NCBI GenBank assembly: GCA_041394245.1
Contig: JAWKIR010000002.1
Location: forward strand, 1,922,001 to 1,986,000
DNA from: Acidimicrobiales bacterium
GTDB lineage: Bacteria; Actinomycetota; Acidimicrobiia; Acidimicrobiales; Aldehydirespiratoraceae
Reading direction: 5' to 3'
DNA: 64,000 bases
Under the pieces are notes generated by a model, which ran no database searches, was not told the DNA's origin, and worked only from the letters and a program-made list of their open reading frames with translations. The position numbers were made by a program, and so were the translations under genes. Positions 8,505 through 19,371 of this stretch are shown one piece after another; within the stretch, counting starts at the first letter, position 1, and each line of letters begins with the position of its first letter.

Positions 8505-8787
8505 ACTCGCCGCGGCCGGAGTCGCCGTCGCCGTGCTGCTCGCGGGCTGCAGCGCCTCCGACGCACCACCGACGCCCACCACTTCGACGACCACCCTGCT
8601 GCCGACGACCCTGCTCCCGACAACCCCGCTCCCGACAACCCCGCCGGCCACGACCGGCCGCCCTGTCACCACGTCGTCAACCACAACGACGACATCGACG
8701 GTGGCACCGCCGCGGGACCCGGCCGACCCGGACTATCCGACCGTTCCGCCCCGACCCACGCCGAGCTACCCGGTTGCCGGACGGTGA
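8497..8787 (+). CDS. Short Thr/Pro-rich lipoprotein
   Basis: A 96-residue secreted protein with a lipoprotein signal peptide, AVLLAGCSAS (lipobox Cys about residue 18). The rest is almost entirely Thr, Pro and Ser, including tandem LLPTT-type pentapeptides encoded by three 15-bp repeats at 8596-8640. It looks like an extended surface stalk rather than a folded enzyme. No family was recognised. Its start overlaps the VOC gene end, and its last 22 bp overlap the convergent PPOX gene. Confidence 0.65.
   Translation: MRELAAAGVAVAVLLAGCSASDAPPTPTTSTTTLLPTTLLPTTPLPTTPPATTGRPVTTSSTTTTTSTVAPPRDPADPDYPTVPPRPTPSYPVAGR
8596..8640 (+). repeat. Three 15-bp coding tandem repeats (LPTT)
   Basis: Three consecutive 15-bp units inside the Thr/Pro-rich lipoprotein gene (8596-8610, 8611-8625, 8626-8640). 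The last two differ at two positions. They encode LLPTT, LLPTT and PLPTT. A place where copy number could vary between strains. Confidence 0.75.
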
Positions 8788-9098
8788 CGGACCGCGCCGC
8801 TCGGCGTGATCCTCACCTCACCGCCGTCGGCATCGACCGGGGCGACGGCGGTGCCGTCGACGATCAGACTCATCGACTGGTCATCGGTCGCCGGCCACAG
8901 CACCGACACTGCGGAATTGTGGGCGAGGGCGGCCGCGGCCCGGCGGCCGATAGACACGATCATGTCGCCACCGTCGAACCCCACGATCGAGTGGGTGACG
9001 CGGGGCGGACCATCGGTCGACGACACCAACACGTAGGCGCTGTCGCCGAAATCGGCGGCCGCCGCCTCGATCTCCCCGACGGGTATCTGGATGCTCAT
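8766..9098 (-). CDS. PPOX-class (pyridoxamine 5'-phosphate oxidase-like) protein
   Basis: A 110-residue single-domain protein with a split-barrel flavin-binding pattern: SAYVLVSSTDGPPRVTHSIVGFDGGDMIVSIGRRA, where the Arg-Ala-rich stretch follows the second strand, then NSAVSVLWP and SLIVDGTAV. It resembles small F420- or FMN-binding PPOX proteins of actinobacteria. The substrate is unknown. The ATG at 9098 lies 6 nt after a TAGGTT -10 box (minus strand, 9105-9110), so the transcript is probably leaderless. The 3' end overlaps the convergent lipoprotein gene. Confidence 0.7.
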   Translation of the reverse strand: MSIQIPVGEIEAAAADFGDSAYVLVSSTDGPPRVTHSIVGFDGGDMIVSIGRRAAAALAHNSAVSVLWPATDDQSMSLIVDGTAVAPVDADGGEVRITPSGAVRHRPATG

Positions 9099-9157
9099 GG
9101 GAGAAACCTAGCAACAGGGCTTTTGGCCCAGGGCAGACGTGCCGATGGAACCCCATC

Positions 9158-10594
9158 GTGCGTGTCTCCTATCGGGTGCTCTCCGTTGTCCTGGGACTCT
9201 TCGTCGTCGTTTCGACGACTGTCGTCGACGCGCAGACGCAGACGTCGGTCGACTTCCCCGATGCGGAAACCCTGGCGACCGACGGGGCGGCCATCGAGAA
9301 CATCCTCGCCGAGGTCGGCCTCGACGCATCGTGGCGCTCGACCCTCGACTTCCATCCGGGAGCCCGTGCCTTGACGGTCGACTACCGCGACGGGTCGGAG
9401 TCGGAGGTCGCGGCGCTGATCCGCACCAGCTTCGAGCTGGCCGCGGTCACCAGCGAACGCGTCGAGACCGTGTCGGACCTGCGCGAGACCGCAACCCGAC
9501 TCGACGCGGCGTTCGACGAGGAGCGCGACCGCGAGATCGAACGAAACCGGGCCGACGCCTACTTCCAGGGCATCAACGCCCTCACCCAGGCGGTGGCGAT
9601 CGACGTCTTCGCCGGCGAGGACCCGTCGACCTCGGCAATTCTCGGCCTCGACGGATTCGCCCTGACCGCCGCCCAACGCGAGTTCGAGCTGACCAACTCG
9701 ACGCTCGACGAGATGCTGTCGCAACGCCAGGCCGCCGAGGACGATCTCCACGCGGCGATCGACGCGTACGAGAACGCGGTCGCCGCCCGCACCCGGCTCG
9801 AGGACCGACACGCGACACTCGTCGAACAGGCGAGCGAGCTCAACGCCACCCGTCGTTCGCTCGACGCGTCCGCCCGGGCGATGCTGCCCGCTGCCGCCGA
9901 GGCCTACACGCTCGCCGTGATCCCGGGGCAGCCGGGCATGACGGCGAAGGCGCTCAACGCGTACCTGCGAGCCGAGCAGACCCTGGCCACCCTGTCGCCG
10001 TCGTGCCACGTCTCGTGGCGGACCATCGCCGCGATCGCCTCGGTCGAGAGCGTCCACGGCGAGTACGGCGGCGGGCGCCTCCTCGCCGACGGTCGACCGA
10101 ACCGACCGATCGTCGGCCTCGCGCTCAACGGGCAGACCGTCGACAACTACGGCAACGCGACGGCGAATCTGACCGACACCGACGGGGGCCGCTACGACGG
10201 CGACCCGACCCACGATCGCGCCGTCGGACCGTTGCAGTTCATCCCCCAGACCTGGGACCGGTGGGGCCTCGACGCCGATGGCGACGGTGAGCGCGACCCG
10301 CAGGACATCGACGACGCCGCGCTCAGCGCCGGCGCGTACCTGTGCAACTACGGCTCACTGCGGAACTGGGCGACCTGGTCCGTCGCGATCTTCGGCTACA
10401 ACCACTCCGGTGCCTACGTGAACTCGGTCAAGGCGTCACTCGATCGGGTCCAGCGCCTGCATCTCCCCGAGTTCGAGGGCGACGAACTGCTCCGCCAGCG
10501 CATCCCCTACGGCGCCTGGGTGCCCATCCCCGACGACCTCGGCAACGAGCCCGACCCCGGCGAGGAGCAGGCACCTACCGAAGCAGCGGAGTGA
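9158..10594 (+). CDS. Secreted lytic transglycosylase with coiled-coil domain
   Basis: A 478-residue exported protein with an N-terminal signal peptide (VLSVVLGLFVVVSTTVVDA). Residues about 90-260 are rich in Glu, Arg, Asp and Leu and look coiled-coil. Residues about 285-440 form an SLT/MltB-like murein transglycosylase domain: IAAIASVESVHGEYGG carries the catalytic Glu, followed by DRAVGPLQFIPQTW, SAGAYLC and VAIFGYNHSGAYVNSV. It would cleave peptidoglycan glycan strands. The GTG start at 9158 is taken from the signal peptide. The 3' end overlaps the convergent YcaQ-like gene by 20 bp. Confidence 0.85.
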   Translation: MRVSYRVLSVVLGLFVVVSTTVVDAQTQTSVDFPDAETLATDGAAIENILAEVGLDASWRSTLDFHPGARALTVDYRDGSESEVAALIRTSFELAAVTSERVETVSDLRETATRLDAAFDEERDREIERNRADAYFQGINALTQAVAIDVFAGEDPSTSAILGLDGFALTAAQREFELTNSTLDEMLSQRQAAEDDLHAAIDAYENAVAARTRLEDRHATLVEQASELNATRRSLDASARAMLPAAAEAYTLAVIPGQPGMTAKALNAYLRAEQTLATLSPSCHVSWRTIAAIASVESVHGEYGGGRLLADGRPNRPIVGLALNGQTVDNYGNATANLTDTDGGRYDGDPTHDRAVGPLQFIPQTWDRWGLDADGDGERDPQDIDDAALSAGAYLCNYGSLRNWATWSVAIFGYNHSGAYVNSVKASLDRVQRLHLPEFEGDELLRQRIPYGAWVPIPDDLGNEPDPGEEQAPTEAAE

Positions 10595-11762
10595 CGTCGC
10601 CCCGTTCGCCGTCGACGATCCAATCGTCGGTGCCGACGAAGCGGGCGAGATCGTCGAGCGCCGGGCGCAGGGCGTCCGCCACCGCGCCGGCGGACCGTCC
10701 CTCCTCTGCGTAGGCCGCCTTCACCCGCAGTACCCCCTCGGCGCGATCGGTCTTGAGATCGACGCGGCCGACGAGCTCGTCGCCGAGCAGGAAGGGCAGG
10801 ACGTAGTAGCCATGGACCCGCTTGTGGGCCGGTGTGTAGATCTCGATCCGGTAGTCGAAGCCGAACACCCGTGACGCTCGCTCCCGGAACCACACCACCG
10901 GATCGAACGGCGAGAGCAGGGTGCACGCGCCGATCGCCCGGGGCCGGACCGCGTCGGGGTGCAGGAGGGCGGGCCGTGACCACCCTTCGACCTCCGCCTC
11001 GATCAGACGCCCGTCCTCGACGAGCTCCGCCAACCGAGCCTTGGCCGGCACCTTCGGGAGCCGGTGGTAGTCGACGAGGTCGGGAGCGGCCGCGATGCCA
11101 TGGCTCCGGGCAGCCCGCATGAGCAGCTCGCGATGGGCATCCTCCTCGGTGGGGGTCGGTCGGTTCCGAACGGCCGGGGGGACGATCCGCTCGAGGAGGT
11201 CGAACTCCTTCACGAAACCGGGCTTGCGACGGATCCCGACCTCACCGATCCGGAACAGCCAGTCGAGGGCGACGGCGCCGTGGGAGCGATCGCCCCACCA
11301 CTCCCCTTCCTGACGCCGCGGCTCGACCAGTTCGCCCGGTGCCAGGGGTCGCTCGCGGACCTGGGCGAGCACCTCGTCGACATAGGCCGGGTCGCTCTCC
11401 GCCAGCTTCGCCAGATGACCCCACGTCTCGCCCTGACGCGCCCGGTCCTTCGACCACCGCAGCAGGGGTTCGTCGTCGATCGGCAGCAGCGACGCCTCGT
11501 GACACCAGGCTTCGAACCACTCGTCGTCGGCGTAGGCGATGCGATCGAGCAGGCCCGGGTCGTAGGGCCCGAGTCGCGAGAACGCCGGCATGTACTGGGT
11601 GCGCATGACGACGGGCACCGAGTCGAGCTGCAAGAGCTGGAGGCGCCCCATGACCCGACGGAGGTGCCGCCGGTCGACCGCGCCGCGCGGTCGCGGGTCA
11701 CGGAACCCCTGGGCGGCGAGTGCGATGCGGCGGGCGGCCGCGGCGGAGATGCGAACCGTCAT
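10575..11762 (-). CDS. YcaQ/AlkX-type winged-helix DNA glycosylase (HTH_42)
   Basis: A 395-residue protein of the HTH_42 family. Near the N terminus it has RISAAAARRIALAAQGF followed by LGRLQLLQLDSVPV-like sequence (MGRLQLLQLDSV). The QLD matches the QxD catalytic motif described for YcaQ/AlkX interstrand-crosslink glycosylases, rather than the QxQ of AlkZ. Further typical blocks are WFEAWCHEASLLP and FDPVVWFRERASRVFGFDYRIEIYTPAHKR near the C terminus. It probably removes bulky N7-alkyl adducts or crosslinks. The ATG start at 11762 overlaps the stop of the HAD gene (ATGA), so the two are probably translated together. Confidence 0.85.
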   Translation of the reverse strand: MTVRISAAAARRIALAAQGFRDPRPRGAVDRRHLRRVMGRLQLLQLDSVPVVMRTQYMPAFSRLGPYDPGLLDRIAYADDEWFEAWCHEASLLPIDDEPLLRWSKDRARQGETWGHLAKLAESDPAYVDEVLAQVRERPLAPGELVEPRRQEGEWWGDRSHGAVALDWLFRIGEVGIRRKPGFVKEFDLLERIVPPAVRNRPTPTEEDAHRELLMRAARSHGIAAAPDLVDYHRLPKVPAKARLAELVEDGRLIEAEVEGWSRPALLHPDAVRPRAIGACTLLSPFDPVVWFRERASRVFGFDYRIEIYTPAHKRVHGYYVLPFLLGDELVGRVDLKTDRAEGVLRVKAAYAEEGRSAGAVADALRPALDDLARFVGTDDWIVDGERGDVTPLLR

Positions 11763-12502
11763 GCCAGGTGGCCGGCGAGGGCGACGACATCGGGCAGACG
11801 CCAGTGGTCGTGGTCGGCGTGGTACTCGAAGGGATCGAGCTGCACCACCGGCATCCCGGCCGCGGCCGCGCCGCGCACGTCGGCGTGGACGGTGTCGCCG
11901 ACGTAGAGCGTGCGGGCGGCGTCGGTTCCCAATGCGTCGAGTGCAGGAGCGAAGATCCGCGGATCGGGTTTGGCGATACCCAACAGACCGGAATCGACGA
12001 TCGCCGCGACCGCAGGCAGCGCACCGGGGCCGATCTGGCACAGCCCGAGGTCTCGGCACTGCTCGATCGCGGTGCCGTTGTTGTTCGTCACGACGGCGAC
12101 CGGCCGATCCTCGGCGATCTCGTGGAACGCGGCGCGGTTGTCCTCGAGCACATGGGTCCAGATGGCCGTGCTGTCACCCGTGACCCGCGCCGTGTGGCGG
12201 GCGAGCATGGCCGTTTGCAATGTCGCACCGGCCAGCCCGGCCGACGCGAAGTACGCCAGGTCATACGTCTCCCACACCGACGCGTCGGCCTCGGAGACGG
12301 GATGGTCCGAAAGGGATGCGCTGATGGCCGCCACGCCGGCATAGTGCGCGAGTCGGGCGGCCGCGCCGTCGAACTCGAACTCGACGCCGGCGGCGCGCAC
12401 GAGGGCTGCGACGGGGTCGGGGGCCGGCACGACGAACACGCCGCCCATGTCGAACACGACGGCATCGATCCGGTCCGGCGAAACCGGGGCGGAGGAGATC
12501 AT
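11759..12502 (-). CDS. HAD superfamily hydrolase (subfamily IA)
   Basis: A 247-residue HAD hydrolase. Motif I is VVFDMGGVFVVP: the nucleophile Asp is present but the usual second Asp is Gly, as in the DxGGV group (YihX and epoxide-hydrolase-N-like phosphatases). Motif II is AVVTNNNG, motif III includes the Lys of GIAKPDPRIF, and motif IV is LYVGDTVHADVRGA. It probably acts on a small phosphorylated metabolite. ATG 12502 lies 6 nt after a TACGGT -10 box (minus strand, 12509-12514), which overlaps the divergent MFS promoter. Confidence 0.85.
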   Translation of the reverse strand: MISSAPVSPDRIDAVVFDMGGVFVVPAPDPVAALVRAAGVEFEFDGAAARLAHYAGVAAISASLSDHPVSEADASVWETYDLAYFASAGLAGATLQTAMLARHTARVTGDSTAIWTHVLEDNRAAFHEIAEDRPVAVVTNNNGTAIEQCRDLGLCQIGPGALPAVAAIVDSGLLGIAKPDPRIFAPALDALGTDAARTLYVGDTVHADVRGAAAAGMPVVQLDPFEYHADHDHWRLPDVVALAGHLA

Positions 12503-12524
12503 GGCGGGACCGTACACTCCCCCG
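12503..12524. promoter_or_regulatory. Overlapping divergent leaderless promoters
   Basis: Only 22 bp separate the start codons of the HAD gene (12502, minus) and the MFS gene (12525, plus). The minus-strand -10 box TACGGT (12509-12514) and the plus-strand -10 box TACACT (12513-12518) share the base pairs 12513-12514. Each is exactly 6 nt from its start codon. Both transcripts would be leaderless, and the two polymerases could not occupy this site at once. Confidence 0.65.
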
Positions 12525-13764
12525 ATGCCGTCGTCGCAGGACCCCGAGCGGCGGTTCTCCGGCTGGCGGATCGTCGCGCTGGCCACCATCACCCTCGGGC
12601 TCACCGGTCCCGGCCAGACCATCGGGGTGTCGGTCTTCATCGACCACTTCACCGCCGACCTCGACATCGAGAAGAGCTGGGTCACCGCGGGCTATCTCGT
12701 CGGCACCCTGTGCGGTTCGCTCGCCATGCCGACGATCGGGCGGTGGGTCGACCGCTTCGGCGTTCGCCGGGCCATGTTCGCGATCGCCGCGTGCTTCTCC
12801 GTCGCCCTCGTCGCGATGTCGGGCGTGCAGGGGATCATCAGCCTGACGGCGGGCTTCGTGTTCATCCGCATGCTCGGTCAGGGCGCCCTGTCGTTGGTGT
12901 CGACGGTGGCGGTCTCGTTGTGGTTCGAGGAGCGCCGAGGTACGGCGATCAGCATCGCCGTCACCATCTCGGCCGCTCTCATGGCCCTCGTCCCCTTCGC
13001 CCTCGACGCCATCATCGGTGAGATCGGCTGGCGCGGCGCGTGGCTCGTCGCGGCCGGCGCCGTCGCCGTGATCGTGCTGCCGATCGCGTGGTTCGGGATG
13101 ATCGATCGGCCGAGCGACGTGGGCCAGTTCGTCGACGGGATCGCTCCGGCCGAGGGCGACGACCCCGACGTGGAGGTCTGGGGCATGGATCGGGCGGCGG
13201 CGCTGCGGCGCTACGAGTTCTGGGTGCTCGCCGGGGCCGGCGCGGCCGTTGCCAGCCTCGTGACCGGGCTCAACTTCCACCAGATCGCCCTGCTCGGGGA
13301 ATCGGGATTCACGAGCGGCGAGGCAGCCGCATTGTTCCTTCCCCAGATGATCGGGTCGAGCATCGGCTCGCCGGCGATGGGGATCGCCCTCGATCGTGTC
13401 GGCACCCGTTTCGCGCCGGCGATCCAGATGACCTTGCTCGCTGCGACCCTCGTCGTCGCCGGGACCGCCGCGTCGACCGCGGCCGTGGTCGGCTACGCGA
13501 TCCTCCTCGGCCTGACCGCGGGGGCATCACGCAGCCTGACCGGCGTCCTCGCGCCGCGCTGGTTCGGGACCCGCCACCTCGGGTCGATCCAGGGGTCGCT
13601 CACCTTCGCCGGGGTGATGGCCTCGGCCTCGGGGCCCTTCGCCTTCTCGCTCACCGAGATCGCCACGGGCGGCTATCGGGCGACCGCGATCGCGTGGGGG
13701 CTCGCACCGGCGGCGTTCGCCGCGTTCCTCTTCGCGCGACCACCCGCGGGCGGGAGCGTCGCCG

Positions 13765-13781
<17 letters not shown>
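12525..13781 (+). CDS. MFS transporter (monocarboxylate/oxalate-antiporter-like)
   Basis: A 418-residue major facilitator protein with 12 predicted hydrophobic segments. The first reads GWRIVALATITLGLTGPGQTIG. The loop between helices 2 and 3 has GRWVDRFGVRRAM, an MFS motif-A variant; the central loop lies about residues 200-225. The family layout is close to oxalate:formate or monocarboxylate-type carriers, but the substrate is not evident. ATG 12525 is preferred over ATG 12501 because the TACACT -10 box at 12513-12518 would lie inside the longer reading frame. The end overlaps leuS tail to tail by 17 bp. Confidence 0.8.
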
Positions 13782-16581
<2,800 letters not shown>

Positions 16582-16736
16582 CACGGCAGGATAGGTGGCA
16601 CCAACCTCCCGGCGGTCGGATTGGGCCGAACGACCGTGGTGCGTCATCCCCGAACGCGGCACTCTGGGCCGTAGTCTTACCGCAGCGCTGTTTCTCCGAG
16701 CACGAGATCGTTCCGGAGAGACGACGCGTCCCATGG

Positions 16737-16742
16737 TACGGT
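16737..16742 (+). promoter_or_regulatory. -10 box of the corrinoid methyltransferase operon
   Basis: TACGGT fits the TANNNT actinobacterial -10 pattern and lies 55 nt before the GTG of the corrinoid protein gene. No clear -35 hexamer is seen. Its last two bases overlap the first two bases of the 27-bp palindrome at 16741-16767. A bound repressor would therefore block promoter melting. The predicted leader of about 50 nt carries no recognisable cobalamin riboswitch. Confidence 0.6.
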
Positions 16743-16767
16743 CCCGTTCCACGATGCGGAACGGGAC
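16741..16767. promoter_or_regulatory. 27-bp palindrome, predicted IclR-type operator
   Basis: Perfect 10-bp arms GTCCCGTTCC (16741-16750) and GGAACGGGAC (16758-16767) flank a 7-bp centre. Its core, read on the minus strand as CGTTCCGCATCGTGGAACG, matches the site in front of the IclR gene at 52724-52742 in 18 of 19 positions. It begins on the -10 box and covers the expected transcription start. I infer that the IclR protein at 52771 binds here and represses (or, with effector, releases) the methyltransferase operon. Confidence 0.75.
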
Positions 16768-16797
16768 ACCTCCGCAACACCAGAAGTCTGAGAACCC

Positions 16798-17501
<704 letters not shown>

Positions 17502-17505
<4 letters not shown>

Positions 17506-18119
17506 CCCCCACGGCCGCGCCACAGGTCCTGATCCTGGCGTGCGGGGCACTCGCCCGCGAGATCCGCGACATCGCCCGCCTGCACGAGCTCGGCAACGTC
17601 ACGCTCGAGTGCATCCCCGCGGCGCTGCACATGACCCCGGACCTGATCGCTCCCGCGGTCCGCCGGCGGCTCGAACGCCATCAGGGCGCCTTCGATCGGA
17701 TCCTCGTCGGCTACGCCGACTGCGGGACCGGCGGCCACCTCGTCGATCTCTGCCGCGAGTTCACCACCGGCACCACGATCGTCGAGATGATGCCCGGCGC
17801 GCACTGCTACCAGTTCTTCACCGGCAACGAGGCGTTCCTCGAGATGCACGACGACGACCCGACGGCCTTCTACCTCACCGACTATCTGGTGAAGCACTTC
17901 GAGCGGCTCATCATCGGCGGGCTCGGCATCGCCGAACACCCCGAGCTCCAGGCCATGTACTTCGGCAACTACACGAAGCTGATCCATCTCGCCCAGACCG
18001 ACGATCCGACCCTCGACGACAAGGCCCGGGCCGCAGCCGCCCGCCTCGACCTCTCGTTCGAGCGCCGACGCACCGGCTACGGCGAGCTCGAATCCGAGAT
18101 CCTCGAGATCGCGCGATGA
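17502..18119 (+). CDS. DUF1638 family protein
   Basis: A 205-residue protein with the DUF1638 layout: LILACGALAREI near the start, LECIPAALHMTP, RILVGYADCGTGG with a conserved Cys, EMMPGAHCYQFFTG, and AFYLTDYLVKHFERLIIGGLG. The two conserved Cys-containing blocks could bind metal or a corrinoid-related ligand, but no function is established. DUF1638 genes recur beside MttB-family and corrinoid genes in marine bacteria and methanogens, so a role in corrinoid handling or substrate activation is likely. It overlaps both neighbours by 4 bp, which indicates tight translational coupling. Confidence 0.85.
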
Positions 18120-18457
18120 CACGGCGCAGACGCGGCACCGGCCCGGGGATCGTCACCATCTACTGGCGCGACATTCCGGCCCAGATCACCGTCACCACCC
18201 CCGACGGCGAGACCGACAAGGTGCTGCTCGAGCCGCGCTTCCAACACGCCATCGACCGCGCCGCCCACGTCGCCGGACTCACCGAGACCCAGAGCTATGT
18301 CGAACAATGGCGCCGGGTGACGGGCACACTCGAGGGCGACCCCGCCGAGGCCGCACAGGTGGCCGCCGCCACAATCCATTCCGACTACCCCCGTGACCGT
18401 CTCGAGGCCCTCGTGGCCGCAGGCGGCCTCGAGCCCGATGGAGGGCCAGACCAGTGA
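18116..18457 (+). CDS. PF13769 'virulence factor' family small protein
   Basis: A 113-residue protein. The stretch IVTIYWRDIPAQITV at the N terminus, followed by RFQHAIDRAAHVAGLTETQSYVEQWRR, is the pattern of the misnamed 'virulence factor' family (PF13769). The family name has no bearing here. Its regular place between DUF1638 and the methyl-THF methyltransferase gene argues for an accessory role in the corrinoid system. The ATG overlaps the DUF1638 stop and its own stop overlaps the next GTG start, both by 4 bp. Confidence 0.8.
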   Translation: MTRRRRGTGPGIVTIYWRDIPAQITVTTPDGETDKVLLEPRFQHAIDRAAHVAGLTETQSYVEQWRRVTGTLEGDPAEAAQVAAATIHSDYPRDRLEALVAAGGLEPDGGPDQ

Positions 18458-19362
18458 CCGACACCGTCATCAGCTCCGCAACCAAGGAAGTCGTGATCGG
18501 CTTCGATCGCCCGTTCGTCATGATCGGCGAACGCATCAACCCGACCGGCCGCAAGCTGCTCGCCGAGGAGATGAAGAACGGCGACTTCAGCCGGGTCGAG
18601 GCCGATGCCATCGCCCAGGTCGCGGCCGGTGCCCAGATGCTCGATGTCAACGCGGGCATCCCCCTCGTCGACGAGCCGGCCCTGTTGGCCAAGGCGATCC
18701 AGCTGGTGCAGTCGGTCACCGACGTGCCGCTGTCGATCGATTCGTCGATCATCGAGGCGCTCGAGGCCGGCATCGCCGTCTACCAGGGCAAGCCGCTCAT
18801 CAACTCGGTGACCGGCGAGACCGAGGTGATGGAACGGGTGCTGCCGTTGGTGGCCAAGCACGGTGCCGCCGTCGTCGCCATCTCCAACGACGAGACCGGG
18901 ATCAGCGAGGACCCCGACGTCCGCTTCGAGGTCGCCAAGAAGATCGTCCTGGCCGCGGCCGACTACGGCATTGCGAAGGAGGACGTGATCGTCGATCCGC
19001 TCGTCATGCCGATCGGGGCCATGGGCACCGCCGGTCAACAGGTCTTCGCACTCGTGCGCCGCCTCCGCGAGGAACTCGGCGTCAACACGACCTGCGGCGC
19101 ATCCAATGTCAGCTTCGGGCTCCCCCAACGCCATGCGATCACGGGCACGTTCCTGTCGATGGCGATCGGCGCGGGCATGACCTCGGCGATCATGAGTCCG
19201 CTGCACCCCGAGGTGAAGACCGCGGTGATGGCCGCCGACGTGCTCGCCGGCCACGACCCGGACTGCGCCGCGTGGATCCGGGAGAACCGCGATCCCAACG
19301 CCGGGACCGGCGAGGGCGGGGCCCGGCGACGCGGAGGCCGCCGTCGCGGCGGCGCCGGCTGA
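18454..19362 (+). CDS. Methyltetrahydrofolate:corrinoid methyltransferase
   Basis: A 302-residue pterin-binding TIM-barrel enzyme. Characteristic parts are MIGERINPTGRKLLAEEM at the N terminus, MLDVNAGIPLVDE, LSIDSSIIEALEAG, LINSVTGE and ASNVSFGLPQR. These correspond to the MeTr/MtgA/AcsE family, which moves a methyl group between a corrinoid protein and the N5 of tetrahydrofolate. In this operon the expected direction is methyl-Co(III) to 5-methyl-THF. The C terminus ends in an Arg/Gly-rich tail (RRRGGRRRGG) absent from classical members. GTG overlaps the previous stop (GTGA). Confidence 0.9.
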   Translation: MTDTVISSATKEVVIGFDRPFVMIGERINPTGRKLLAEEMKNGDFSRVEADAIAQVAAGAQMLDVNAGIPLVDEPALLAKAIQLVQSVTDVPLSIDSSIIEALEAGIAVYQGKPLINSVTGETEVMERVLPLVAKHGAAVVAISNDETGISEDPDVRFEVAKKIVLAAADYGIAKEDVIVDPLVMPIGAMGTAGQQVFALVRRLREELGVNTTCGASNVSFGLPQRHAITGTFLSMAIGAGMTSAIMSPLHPEVKTAVMAADVLAGHDPDCAAWIRENRDPNAGTGEGGARRRGGRRRGGAG

Positions 19363-19371
19363 CCCACCACC

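Noticed and set aside
16582..16797. Cobalamin riboswitch before the corrinoid operon
   Set aside because: Looked for a B12-box-like element and large structured leader. None was visible; only the 27-bp palindrome and the -10 box were found.
18116..18457. A virulence role for the PF13769 protein
   Set aside because: The name is an old label. Its place within the corrinoid operon argues for a metabolic accessory function.
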